Notes: generated from the letters alone by a model not told the origin. Positions 1-7,617 are shown, numbered from the stretch's first letter. The stretch is 17,281 bases of DNA from an uncultured Bacilli bacterium (GCA_934131175.1 CAKOZD010000022.1:1-17281); one strand, 5' to 3'. Numbers and translations are program-made.

Positions 1-216
1 GCAGAAGAAGTAAGCTTTGAAGATGGATTTGGAGAAGCCTATGACAAGGAATGGGCATTGAAAGACGAAGGAAAAACAGAAGGTAGAATTGAAGGAAAAA
101 GAGAAGAAAAAATAGAAATAGCAAAGAATATGTTAAAAGACAACGTAGATATTAATCTTATAAAAAAATATACAAATCTAACAGAAGAAGAAATAACTGC
201 ATTAGAAGAAGAGTAA
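1..216 (+). CDS. Rpn/PD-(D/E)XK-type transposase, C-terminal part (5' end outside window)
   Basis: An open frame runs from base 1 to TAA at 214-216, giving 71 residues of a protein that starts upstream of the window. It ends in a charged Lys/Glu/Gly helix (KDEGKTEGRIEGKREEK) followed by a small helical tail (AKNMLKDNVDINLIKKYTNL). That arrangement is typical of the C-terminus of Rpn-family (PD-(D/E)XK nuclease family transposase) proteins. The nuclease core is not in the window, so activity cannot be judged. The gene at 3753-4592 ends in the same kind of tail (AINFMNNGVDLNIISKSTGL), so the two are probably paralogues. The stop codon lies in the loop of a terminator hairpin. Family assignment rests on the tail only. 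Confidence 0.75.
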   Translation, partial: AEEVSFEDGFGEAYDKEWALKDEGKTEGRIEGKREEKIEIAKNMLKDNVDINLIKKYTNLTEEEITALEEE

Positions 217-231
217 GAAGCTCTTCTTTTT
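206..231 (+). terminator. Intrinsic terminator overlapping the stop of the Rpn-type gene
   Basis: An 8-bp perfect stem (206-213 with 221-228) has a 7-nt loop containing the TAA stop, and is followed by U residues to 231. It separates the partial transposase gene from the operon that follows. Confidence 0.75.
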
Positions 232-255
232 ATATGTAATATAAAAATATCTATG

Positions 256-264
256 TGTTATAAT
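256..264 (+). promoter_or_regulatory. Extended -10 promoter for the membrane/ABC operon
   Basis: TG (256-257), one base, then TATAAT (259-264) make a consensus extended -10 element. No good -35 is seen at the expected distance. Transcription would start near 271, at the AGGTGA ribosome binding site, giving a very short leader. Confidence 0.45.
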
Positions 265-280
265 AAAAATAGGTGATTTG

Positions 281-1126
281 ATGAAATATTTAAAAAAAAT
301 AATCATAGTACTTTTAACAATAATAAATATAAATTTATTAACAGGATTAATAATAAGTTGTAACTTTCAAAAAGTGTTAATAAATGGAGTATTAAAAGAA
401 ACTATAAAAACACAAATATCAAAAACATCATATAAAGAACCTAATATAATTATAAATGAAAATGCAAAAACGACAAAAGATTTAGTAAAAACGGACAATG
501 ATACAATTAATAAAATACTTGAAAGTGATGAAGTACAAAGCCTAATAGAAGACTATTTGAATACAACAATTAGCTCTTTAGAAGATCCATCAAAAATTGA
601 TGAAATAGATTTTGAAAAAGATATAATTGATTATTTAAAAAATAATAAAGAACAAATTGAAAAGTCTAGTGGAATAGAAATAACTGATGAAATGATTGAT
701 AAAACAAGTAAAACATTACAAGAAAACGATACAAATATTTATATAAAACAAAAAATAAGAAATACAAGTAATAGTATGACAACAACTGAAAAAACTATAT
801 TGAAAGGATACAAAACATTTATAAGTATAAAGTTTAGATTTTTATTAACAGCATTATTTTTATTAAACACAATTATTATATTCATTTTAAAAAGACCAAT
901 ACATAAGGTAATAAATACTTTAGGCATAATATTTGCAACATCAGGAATAGAAACTATTATTACCTCTTTAGTAATTGATTTTATTATAAAAAAGAATACA
1001 ATATTTACAAAATTTAATTCATCTCCACTCTTAAAATGGGGTATAATATGTACTGTATTTGGAGTTATTGTAATTATGGTATATAATATAGTTATAAATA
1101 AATTAAAAAACAAAGAAATGGAGTAA
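281..1126 (+). CDS. Four-helix membrane protein with large exported Asn/Glu/Lys-rich domain, unknown function
   Basis: The protein has 281 residues and I recognise no family. A hydrophobic segment at about residues 7-26 ends in IISC (Cys27), which also fits a lipobox. Next comes a region of about 150 residues that is hydrophilic, helical and acidic/Lys-rich. Three strongly hydrophobic segments follow at about 186-204, 211-236 and 252-274, and the end is KNKEME. The middle domain is probably extracytoplasmic. I chose ATG at 281 because AGGTGA (271-276) lies 4-5 nt upstream; TTG at 278 would be too close. The gene is first in a tight operon: the stop is 5 nt before the next start, whose ribosome binding site overlaps this stop. 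The context suggests a component of the ABC system encoded downstream, for example a substrate-handling or immunity-type membrane subunit, but that is inference only. Confidence 0.8.
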   Translation: MKYLKKIIIVLLTIININLLTGLIISCNFQKVLINGVLKETIKTQISKTSYKEPNIIINENAKTTKDLVKTDNDTINKILESDEVQSLIEDYLNTTISSLEDPSKIDEIDFEKDIIDYLKNNKEQIEKSSGIEITDEMIDKTSKTLQENDTNIYIKQKIRNTSNSMTTTEKTILKGYKTFISIKFRFLLTALFLLNTIIIFILKRPIHKVINTLGIIFATSGIETIITSLVIDFIIKKNTIFTKFNSSPLLKWGIICTVFGVIVIMVYNIVINKLKNKEME

Positions 1127-1131
1127 AGTAT

Positions 1132-1386
1132 ATGAGTAGTAAAAGTGATAGATTCCAAGAAGAATTAGAACAAACTCAGATGTTAAAAACAATGATTATT
1201 GAAAGCGACGAAGAGGAACCATCTATACTTGAAGAAATTGAAGAGTTTGAAGAAAAGATTGATTATTTAGATATCGATGATGAAAAAAAGACTAAATTAA
1301 GAAATTTATGCAATGAAATAAAAAAAGAAGATGACGAAAATGTCAGAGAATATTTATTTAAATTATTACAAAAAGAAGTAGATTAG
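1132..1386 (+). CDS. Small acidic helical protein, unknown function
   Basis: This is an 84-residue cytoplasmic protein with a very acidic middle (ESDEEEPSILEEIEEFEEK) and a Lys/Glu-rich, probably coiled-coil end. It has no signal peptide, no membrane segment and no recognisable motif. GGAG at 1120-1123 overlaps the preceding stop and lies 8 nt before ATG 1132. Its tight placement between a membrane protein gene and an ABC ATPase gene makes it likely part of the same operon. A regulatory or adaptor role to the transporter is possible but unsupported by any motif. Confidence 0.75.
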   Translation: MSSKSDRFQEELEQTQMLKTMIIESDEEEPSILEEIEEFEEKIDYLDIDDEKKTKLRNLCNEIKKEDDENVREYLFKLLQKEVD

Positions 1387-1396
1387 GACAAAGATT

Positions 1397-2104
1397 ATGA
1401 AGTTAGAAATAGTAAATTTATGTAAAAGTTATAACGACAAAGAAGTATTAAAAAATATAAATTTTACTTTTGAAGAAGGAAAAATTTATGGATTATTAGG
1501 AAGAAATGGAGTAGGTAAAACTACTTTCTTTAATTCTATAAATAGTGATATTTCTATCGATTCAGGAAAATTCTTTCTAGATAATGAATATGGAAAAAAC
1601 ATTATTCAAAATAAAGATATTGGCTATGTAACATCAACTCCAATTGTACCAGAATTTTTAACAGGAAAAGAATTTTTACAATTTTATCTAGATGTTAATA
1701 AAGATAATATAAAAGATATAAAAGGAATTGATGAATATTTTGATTTAGTAAAACTAAAAAAAGAAGACCAAAATAAGTTGTTAAAAGAATACTCTCATGG
1801 TATGAAAAATAAAATTCAAATACTAATTAATATAATATCAAATCCTAAAGTGATTTTATTAGATGAACCATTGACATCGCTTGATATTGTTGTACAAGAA
1901 GACATGAAAAAACTCTTCAAATCATTAAAAAAAGACCATATAATTATACTCTCAACACATATACTAGAACTAGCAACAGACCTTTGCGATGAAATAGTTA
2001 TATTAAGTAATAAAAAATTAGAACTTATTGAAAAAAACAATCTTAATACAAAGAAATATAAAGACAAAATAATAAAGCAATTAAAGGAAGAACAAAATGA
2101 TTAA
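1397..2104 (+). CDS. ABC transporter ATP-binding protein
   Basis: At 235 residues it is the usual size for a stand-alone ABC ATPase and would sit on the cytoplasmic face, driving the permease encoded next. Visible motifs are Walker A GRNGVGKTT (35-43), a degenerate signature YSHGMKNK (132-139) where LSGGQ is canonical, Walker B VILLDEP (152-158), D-loop SLD (161-163) and H-loop His188 in STHILE. The SHGM-type signature is common in ATPases paired with ABC-2 type permeases. AGGA at 1385-1388 lies 8 nt before the ATG. The last 8 nt overlap the start of the permease gene, which implies translational coupling. Export rather than import is likely because no binding-protein gene is nearby; the substrate is unknown. 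Confidence 0.93.
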   Translation: MKLEIVNLCKSYNDKEVLKNINFTFEEGKIYGLLGRNGVGKTTFFNSINSDISIDSGKFFLDNEYGKNIIQNKDIGYVTSTPIVPEFLTGKEFLQFYLDVNKDNIKDIKGIDEYFDLVKLKKEDQNKLLKEYSHGMKNKIQILINIISNPKVILLDEPLTSLDIVVQEDMKKLFKSLKKDHIIILSTHILELATDLCDEIVILSNKKLELIEKNNLNTKKYKDKIIKQLKEEQND

Positions 2105-3662
2105 TACACTAATTAAATCATTAGAAATAGACATAGTATATGCAGTTAACTCATTAATATATTCTCTAAAAAAACTACCAATATTAAAAGATTTATTAAC
2201 AGATGATGCATATGGCAGTAAAGTATTAAAAATAATTATAGGAATAATTGGAATAGTTTTATCAACATCAAGAGCAATACTATTTAAAGCGTTTTATTAT
2301 TTTGTAATTTATATAACATGTAAAACAATGTGTCCAAATAATTATGTGGCTGCAACAATTCATTTATATTTTTTATTAACAATTCTCGGGATGTTTATTA
2401 ATAATAAACTATTAAACACAAGTAAAAAAAAATATTTTTCAATAATACTATTCAATATGGATGCAACAAAGTTTTATAAAGCGAACATATTTTGGAATAC
2501 TATAGTAAATTTTACTCTTAATAGTATTTGTTTATTTGTTCTTGCTAAAGCCCTTTCACTTGAATTGATTTATCCAATAGCTCTATTGTTATTCACAACA
2601 TTTATAAGATTTATTGGAGAAAGTTTAAATATCATGTTTTATAAAAAATATGACTATATGTGGTACAGTAATACAACATTATACTTTACAATATTACTAA
2701 TAATACTAGGACTTGCATTACTACCAATAATAAATATAACAATACCATTTAACATTATAGAATTAGTAACAATATTCACAATAATTATAGGAACTTTATC
2801 ACTTATATATCTATTTAATATTAAAGATTATAAATTAATGTATAAAAGATTAAATAATAAAGTAAATGTAATGGATAGTGAAAATGAAAAAGCCTATTTA
2901 AAACAAGCAATGGTAGAAGTTAAGAAAAAAGATATAGAACTAGATTCTAAAAAAATAAAAGGTAAAAAGGGATTTGATTTATTTAATACCATATTCTTTG
3001 AAAGACATAAAGAAATATTATTAAGAAGTGCAAAGAAATATGCTTTAATTCTAGGTCTAATTTATATAATACTAATATTTATTTGTTATACTAATAACAT
3101 CTATCTAAAACAAATATCTAATTTTTTAAATAATAGATTAGCAATATTTGTATTTGTTATGTATTTTGTAAATAGAGGAGCAATTATTACTCAAGCAATG
3201 TTTTTTAATTGTGATCATGCTATGTTAAGTTATAATTTTTATAGAGAACCAAAAACATTATTAGGCCTATTTAAAAAAAGATTAATAACAGTAATAAAAG
3301 TTAATTTATTACCTGCAATTACAATAGGTATTGGAAATGCAGTTATATTAGGTCTAAATAATACAAGTATACTTACAATAATATGTATGATAATTTTCAT
3401 AATTTGTTTAAGTATATTCTTCTCAACTCATTACTTAGTAATTTACTATTTATTACAACCATATAATAAAAATATGGAAATGAAGAAAATAAGTTATTCG
3501 GTTACAACATTACTTACATATATTGTTTGCTATCAGATGTTTAGCCTTGTTCTTAATATAAATATATTATCTATCTTTGGAATAATATTTTCATGTCTTT
3601 ATATAATTATAAGTTTAGTCTTAGTTTATAAAATAGCACCACAAACATTTAAATTAAATTAG
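2097..3662 (+). CDS. Large ABC-2-like permease, polytopic membrane protein
   Basis: The 521-residue protein has about ten to twelve hydrophobic segments in two halves. They are separated by a charged cytoplasmic stretch around residues 255-305 (rich in Lys/Glu, KKKDIELDSKKIKGKKGF). The start overlaps the ATPase gene by 8 nt and has AAGGAAG at 2084-2090, so the two are translationally coupled and presumably form one transporter. I do not recognise the subfamily. Two halves of five to six helices in one chain could provide both transmembrane domains, needing only an ATPase homodimer. The substrate cannot be inferred; lipid, peptide or bacteriocin export are all possible. A strong terminator follows within 12 nt. 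Confidence 0.85.
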   Translation: MINTLIKSLEIDIVYAVNSLIYSLKKLPILKDLLTDDAYGSKVLKIIIGIIGIVLSTSRAILFKAFYYFVIYITCKTMCPNNYVAATIHLYFLLTILGMFINNKLLNTSKKKYFSIILFNMDATKFYKANIFWNTIVNFTLNSICLFVLAKALSLELIYPIALLLFTTFIRFIGESLNIMFYKKYDYMWYSNTTLYFTILLIILGLALLPIINITIPFNIIELVTIFTIIIGTLSLIYLFNIKDYKLMYKRLNNKVNVMDSENEKAYLKQAMVEVKKKDIELDSKKIKGKKGFDLFNTIFFERHKEILLRSAKKYALILGLIYIILIFICYTNNIYLKQISNFLNNRLAIFVFVMYFVNRGAIITQAMFFNCDHAMLSYNFYREPKTLLGLFKKRLITVIKVNLLPAITIGIGNAVILGLNNTSILTIICMIIFIICLSIFFSTHYLVIYYLLQPYNKNMEMKKISYSVTTLLTYIVCYQMFSLVLNINILSIFGIIFSCLYIIISLVLVYKIAPQTFKLN

Positions 3663-3673
3663 AAATATCATTA

Positions 3674-3702
3674 AAATGTAGACGAAAGTTTACATTTTTT
3701 TT
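3674..3702 (+). terminator. Intrinsic terminator ending the membrane/ABC operon
   Basis: A 10-bp stem (3674-3683 with 3688-3697, one G-U pair) is capped by a GAAA tetraloop and followed by a U tract to 3702. Confidence 0.88.
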
Positions 3703-3752
3703 ATGTGTATTTAAAATTTTTCTTAATAATATAATTGAAAGGAGGTATAAGC

Positions 3753-4592
3753 TTGACTAGATTTATTTCACCATTATATGATACGACTTTTAAATATCTT
3801 TGGAAGAGTGATACTGCAAGATTCTATTTTATTAAATTAATTAAGTATCTAACAACAATTGATTTAAGTAATTATCATTTATATGATAATGAAATTAATT
3901 CAGGTAATAATTTAAAAGATTATAGACTTGATTTAGTATTTGTTCCAAATGATCAAGATGAAAGACTTGGAATGACAATTAATATTGAAATGTATAAGAA
4001 TTATCATTCTACTGACTCTATTAAATCATTTTCATATGTTTTTAGTCTACTTAGTAAATCTTTAAAACAAGGAGAAACATATTTTGAAAAGTAAATTGTT
4101 CAAATTAATTTTAATGATGGATATTTTAAAGAAAATAAGGAAGTTGGAAATATTTGTTATATGATTTCTGATGAAAGTGGAAAATATAAGAAAAATTATA
4201 TGAAAATATATGAAGTGTATCTATCTAAATACAAAGGTCTGTGCTATAATGAGGCTAATGAATTAGACGCTATGCTATCTTTCTTATCTGCAAATAGTTA
4301 TGAAGAAATGGAAAGAATAGCATGCGGCAAAAAGGAGGCATTAGCTATTATGGATGAATTAAAAAAACTTTCTAAAGAAGAAGATTTTCTACCAGAATAT
4401 GACTTTGAAAGAGAAATGAGAAGAGTAACTAATACTGAGAAAGAAATATCTAAACAAGAAGGAAAAGAATCAGCCATAAGAGAAGTTGCTATTAACTTTA
4501 TGAATAATGGAGTAGATTTAAATATAATTTCTAAGTCTACTGGATTAACAATTGATGAATTAAATAATTTAAAAGAAGAAAAAAAGCTCTAA
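3753..4592 (+). pseudogene. Rpn-type PD-(D/E)XK transposase gene broken by one in-frame stop
   Basis: The reading frame is 279 codons with a single TAA at 4092-4094. On both sides the frame is identical and open: residues before it end SLKQGETYFEK, and it resumes IVQINFNDGYF and continues through MISDESGKYKKNY to the typical Lys/Glu tail. The length and layout fit a full Rpn-family protein, with N-terminal RFISPLYDTTFKYLW, nuclease-core strands DYRLDLVFV and NIEMYKNY, and the helical tail AINFMNNGVDLN. The family usually shows E-x-Q or E-x-K where this copy has E-M-Y, possibly a second lesion. The start is TTG 3753 with AAGGAGG at 3739-3745; a TTG at 3735 lies upstream of the ribosome binding site and is unlikely. 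The IS3-type element begins 3 bp after the stop. Rpn proteins act on DNA in RecA-independent recombination; this copy would give only a 113-residue truncated product. Confidence 0.85.
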
Positions 4593-4594
4593 AA

Positions 4595-4619
4595 TGATAT
4601 GAACCCCGTTTCTTGGACA
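4595..4619 (+). repeat. Left inverted repeat of the IS3-type element
   Basis: This 25-bp terminal repeat matches the reverse complement of 6010-6034 at TGA, TGAAC, CC and TTGGACA, with differences at two outer positions, one C/A and a central 5-bp block. Confidence 0.85.
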
Positions 4620-4638
4620 TAGGAAACGAGGTTTTTAT

Positions 4639-5145
4639 ATGTCAAAATTAACTTATGAAGATAAAATAAATATATATATTAATAAAAAGAATGGAATGTC
4701 AACAATACAACTATCTAATAAATATAAAGTTGGAAAAACAACAATAAAGTATATTTATAGATTAATTGAAGTACATGGTTATAATGTTTTAAGAACAACT
4801 AAAAATAAATATTATTCCTCTAATCAAAAAGAAAAAATTATTAATCGTGTGTTATTAAATAATGAATCAATAACTTCAGTATCTATTGATGAAGGTTTAT
4901 TAAATCCTGGAATTCTTGCTAATTGGATAAAAAAATACAAAGAAATGGATTATAATATAGTTGAACGAAAGCGAGGTCGACCAACTATGCCTAAAGTAAC
5001 AAAGAAAAAAGAAAATGAAACAGATAAAGAAAAAATAAAAAGATTAGAAGAAGAAAATTTATATTTAAAAGCTGAGCTAGAATACTCAAAAAAATTGAGA
5101 GCCGTTGTTCAAGCAAGGAAGAATCAACAACAGAAGAAAAAGTAA
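4639..5145 (+). CDS. IS3-family OrfA (DNA-binding transposase subunit)
   Basis: The 168-residue protein contains two helix-turn-helix-like segments, about residues 17-36 (GMSTIQLSNKYKVGKTTIKY) and 78-100 (SVSIDEGLLNPGILANWIKK). A leucine-zipper-like coil follows near residues 134-150 (KIKRLEEENLYLKAELEY), with a Lys/Gln-rich end. This is the standard OrfA layout for binding the inverted repeats and multimerising. GAGG at 4628-4631 is 7 nt before ATG 4639. The end of the gene contains G AAA AAG (5136-5142) just before TAA, a plausible but non-ideal -1 slippery site, because the consensus A AAA AAG has lost its first A. Slipping to -1 there leads directly into the orfB frame. OrfA itself looks intact and could still repress or bind ends. 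Confidence 0.87.
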   Translation: MSKLTYEDKINIYINKKNGMSTIQLSNKYKVGKTTIKYIYRLIEVHGYNVLRTTKNKYYSSNQKEKIINRVLLNNESITSVSIDEGLLNPGILANWIKKYKEMDYNIVERKRGRPTMPKVTKKKENETDKEKIKRLEEENLYLKAELEYSKKLRAVVQARKNQQQKKK

Positions 5146-5994
5146 ATGTTGTTAGTGAACTTCGGCTAACATACCCATTGATGATTCTTCTACAAATATC
5201 AGGTTTAGCTAAATCTGTGTATTATTATACTTTATCTAAAAATGATAAAGATGATAAAAATAAAGAAATAATTGATAAAATAAAAGAAATATTTATTAAT
5301 AATAAAGAAAGATATGGTTATCGTAGAATTACATTAGAACTAAGAAATCAAGGGTATAATGTTAATCATAAGAAAGTTTATAGAATAATGGTGAAATTAG
5401 GATTAAAACCATTAAAAAGAAACAAAAGAAAATATTCATCATATAAAGGGACAATTGGTAAAATTGCTGATAACTTAATAGAACAGAATTTTAACGCAGA
5501 TAAACCAAATCAAAAATGGTATACAGATGTTACAGAATTTAATCTTCGTGGAGAAAAAATTTATTTATCACCAATTCTAGATGGATATAATGGAGAAGTA
5601 ATATCTTATAATACTTCTAAATCACCTAATCTAGAACAAATAAATGACATGTTAAATAAAGCCTTCGATAAAAACAATAAACTTGATGGATTAATATTTC
5701 ATTCAGATCAAGGTTGGCAATATCAACACGAATCATAGCAGCAAAGATTAAAAAATAAAGGGGATAAAACAAAGCATGTCTAGAAAAGGTAATAGTATGG
5801 ATAATGGTATGATGAAAAACTTTTTTGAACTACTTAAAACTGAAATGATCTACGACCAAGAAGATAAATATAAAACACTAGATGAATTAATTACAGCTAT
5901 AGATGACTATATTAATTATTATAATTATGATAGAATTAAAGTAAAATTAAAAGGACTGTCACCTGTGAATTACAGGTTACAATCCTCTAATTAG
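5139..5994 (+). pseudogene. IS3-family OrfB (DDE transposase), disrupted
   Basis: The frame continues from the -1 shift site (KVNVVSELRLTYPL, then ISGLAKSVYYY) through the HTH_21-like region (ERYGYRRITLELRNQGY) into the rve integrase core. The first Asp is in KWYTDVTEF and the second in HSDQGWQY. The frame then hits TAG at 5736-5738 where related proteins have Tyr, and an extra G in the G run at 5760-5763 shifts the frame. The remainder (QSMSRKGNSMDNGMMKNFFELLKTE) continues in the other frame to TAG at 5992-5994. The residue 36 positions after the second Asp, which should be the DDE glutamate in the ExFFxxLKxE motif, is Lys in MKNFFELLK. There are therefore three independent lesions. Without frameshifting, OrfB could start at TTG 5178 or ATG 5181. 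Confidence 0.9.
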
Positions 5995-6009
5995 AAACTA
6001 TTTATAAAC

Positions 6010-6034
6010 TGTCCAACTTTTGGTGTTCAGTTCA
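6010..6034 (-). repeat. Right inverted repeat of the IS3-type element
   Basis: On the reverse strand it reads TGAACTGAACACC then TTGGACA at its inner end. Bases 6027-6034 also form the last codons and stop of the reverse-strand sirtuin gene. Confidence 0.85.
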
Positions 6035-6761
6035 AAAAAAGGCTTTTTTCAATGTTTCCAAAAACTTTTCCAATACTATCATGAATAACTAAATTACATA
6101 TATGGTCATATTGAGTAATACTTTTATTTATTAAGACTAAATATTTTCCTCTAAAATAATTTATAAAAGAAGCAGCAGGGTAAACATTTAGTGATGTTCC
6201 TCCAATAATCAACAAGTCGCATGTTGAAATTTCATTTATTGTCTTTTCAATAACATCTTCATTTAAACCTTCTTCATATAAGACAACATCCGGTTTTATA
6301 ATACCACCACAATCACATTTAGGAATACCATTAGAATTGAATACAGCATCATCACTATAAAATTTATGACACTTCATACAATAATTCCTTTTAACTGAAC
6401 CATGTAACTCTAAAACATTAGATGAACCAGCATCCTGATGAAATCCATCAATATTTTGAGTAATAATACTACTAAGCATATTATTATGTTCCATTTTACT
6501 TAAAACGTAGTGAGTAATATTAGGTTTATAATTATTAGGATTTAATTTATCTCTATAAAAATCATAAAACGCACCAGTATGATTAATGAAAAAACTATGA
6601 GAAAGAACTTCTTCTGGAGGATACTTATATTTTTCATTATAAAGTCCATCACTACTTCTAAAATCCTTTAGACCAGATTCAGTAGAAACACCAGCACCAC
6701 CAAAAAATACAATTTTCTTACTATCTTTAATCATTTCAATTAATTTATCAATTTCACTCAT
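6027..6761 (-). CDS. cobB: Sir2-family NAD-dependent protein deacylase (sirtuin)
   Basis: The 244-residue cytoplasmic enzyme removes acyl groups from protein lysines while consuming NAD+ and releasing nicotinamide and O-acyl-ADP-ribose. Sirtuin motifs are in order: NAD-binding GAGVSTESGLKDFR (22-35), TQNID (101-105), catalytic His120 in LELHGS, zinc-ligand cysteines at 128, 131, 149 and 151, KPDVVLYEE (156-164) and GTSLNVYPA (188-196). The size is normal for bacterial class U/III-type sirtuins. The ATG at 6761 is preceded by GGTGAT. The final three codons, TTG AAC TGA, come from the IS right inverted repeat. The native C-terminus after KSLF is therefore replaced, probably costing only a few residues because the fold is complete. 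No terminator is visible after the stop, so transcription likely runs antisense into the IS. Confidence 0.95.
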   Translation of the reverse strand: MSEIDKLIEMIKDSKKIVFFGGAGVSTESGLKDFRSSDGLYNEKYKYPPEEVLSHSFFINHTGAFYDFYRDKLNPNNYKPNITHYVLSKMEHNNMLSSIITQNIDGFHQDAGSSNVLELHGSVKRNYCMKCHKFYSDDAVFNSNGIPKCDCGGIIKPDVVLYEEGLNEDVIEKTINEISTCDLLIIGGTSLNVYPAASFINYFRGKYLVLINKSITQYDHICNLVIHDSIGKVFGNIEKSLFLN

Positions 6762-6856
6762 CTAATCACCAATAAAATTATAAATCAAATTAACAAAACT
6801 ATAAATAATAAATATAATAAAATACCAAGAAAACAACTCGCTAAAAATCACTAAAT

Positions 6857-6885
6857 TTGACAAAGAAATTTATTTAGAGTAAAAT
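6857..6885 (+). promoter_or_regulatory. Sigma-A-type promoter for the lysozyme-like gene
   Basis: TTGACA (6857-6862), a 17-bp spacer and TAAAAT (6880-6885) give one mismatch to consensus. The start point would be near 6892, followed by GAGGTG (6908-6913) and the TTG start. The rest of 6762-6856 is AT-rich and contains the sirtuin's upstream region. On the reverse strand a TATAAT (6777-6782) could serve the sirtuin gene but has no clear -35. Confidence 0.75.
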
Positions 6886-6920
6886 TGATATATCAATTAA
6901 CACATTTGAGGTGAATTAAT

Positions 6921-7613
6921 TTGAAGAAAACAAAAATAATTACAGGCATGACATTTGTTGTGGCTATTATGATGATTTCTATTGGAATGATTATTCAAAA
7001 AGAAGATTCAATGTCAAAAATAAATACGAATGTCAACATAAGTAATTTTAAAATTCAAAATATGGCAGCAAGTACTAACATGATAGTAAAAGATACTGAA
7101 TCAAAGGAAGAGACTACTGAAAGTACAAATTTACTATTAACAGAAGTTCAAATGGAAACTGCACCAGCTTCAGTAATTATTCCACCAAGAATAGAAGTAT
7201 ATGAAGGCATGACTCTAGAAGAGTTAGCAGCAAAGTTAGATAGAAGTTTAGGAAATGATTTAGTTGCTGGAAAAGGTGCTTTAATAGCATCAGAATGTAT
7301 TAATAAAGGTGTAGACCCATATGTTGCTGTATCAATATTATTACATGAAACAGGTTGTAAGTATTCATGTTCTAAACTAGCAAGAAGTTGTAATAATTTT
7401 GGAGGACAAAAAGGTTCTCCAGGATGCAATGGAGGAGCATATAAAGCATATAATTCAATAGATGAAGGTTTAGTAGGCTTTATAGATAACTTATATAGAA
7501 ACTATTACTCAAGAGGATTAACAACAGTTGAACAAATAGGACCAAAGTATGCAGAAAGTAATACTTGGGTTAGTAAAATTAACTGGTATGTATCTCAAGT
7601 AAGAGCAAGTTAA
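6921..7613 (+). CDS. Membrane-anchored lysozyme/glucosaminidase-like cell-wall hydrolase
   Basis: This is a 230-residue exported protein. Residues 7-25 form a signal anchor after a Lys-rich start. Residues 26-95 are a low-complexity Thr/Glu/Ser linker, and about 96-228 form a globular domain. The domain has the lysozyme-fold pattern: helix GALIASECINKGVDPYVAVSILLHETG with candidate catalytic Glu143, NNFGG (158-162), then GGAYKAYNSIDEGLVGFIDNL and W-x-S-K-I. This resembles GH73-type N-acetylglucosaminidases, or lytic transglycosylases, that cut peptidoglycan. Cys146, 150, 157 and 169 lie close together and may form disulfides, unusual for this group. The start is TTG 6921 with GAGGTG 7 nt upstream. 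It has its own promoter and terminator, so it is monocistronic. Bond specificity cannot be told from the sequence. Confidence 0.82.
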   Translation: MKKTKIITGMTFVVAIMMISIGMIIQKEDSMSKINTNVNISNFKIQNMAASTNMIVKDTESKEETTESTNLLLTEVQMETAPASVIIPPRIEVYEGMTLEELAAKLDRSLGNDLVAGKGALIASECINKGVDPYVAVSILLHETGCKYSCSKLARSCNNFGGQKGSPGCNGGAYKAYNSIDEGLVGFIDNLYRNYYSRGLTTVEQIGPKYAESNTWVSKINWYVSQVRAS

Positions 7614-7617
7614 TAAG

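Larger units (their letters stand above)
4595..6034 (+). mobile_element. IS3-family (IS150-like) insertion sequence, complete ends, inactive
   Basis: The element is 1440 bp. Imperfect 25-bp inverted repeats read TGATATGAAC... at 4595-4619 and, on the reverse strand, TGAACTGAAC... at 6010-6034; both end in TTGGACA on the inner side. The ends start with TGA, as in the IS150 group. Flanking bases are AAAA on both sides, compatible with a 3-4 bp target duplication, but the site is an A-run so this is weak. It holds orfA and, in the -1 frame, orfB, the usual IS3 arrangement of programmed frameshifting to OrfAB. The orfB frame carries a nonsense codon, a +1 frameshift and loss of the catalytic Glu, so the copy should be immobile unless helped in trans. 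The insertion lies between the broken Rpn-type gene and the sirtuin gene. Confidence 0.9.

Noticed and set aside
739..1158. Reverse-strand frame of 139 codons opposite the first membrane protein gene
   Set aside because: It lies entirely over a well-supported gene, has no ribosome binding site, and its hydrophobic composition mirrors the AT-rich opposite strand. Similar opposite-strand frames at 1816-2067, 7148-7429, 8036-8266, 8654-8845, 9527-9964, 10439-10633, 11396-11599 and 11825-12154 were left out for the same reason.
3730..3735. TATAAT as promoter of the second Rpn-type gene
   Set aside because: No -35 is present and the predicted start would fall inside the ribosome binding site.
4092..4094. 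Stop-codon reassignment of TAA
   Set aside because: TAA ends most other genes here at sensible positions before terminators, so this in-frame TAA is a mutation rather than a recoded sense codon.
1..6034. Composite transposon bounded by the two Rpn-type genes
   Set aside because: Both genes point the same way, but only the tail of the first is visible and no terminal repeats or target duplications around the block could be found in the window.
6791..6805. -35 element for the sirtuin promoter on the reverse strand
   Set aside because: A TTGTTA exists upstream of the TATAAT at 6777-6782, but the spacing is only about 8 bp, too short for a working promoter.
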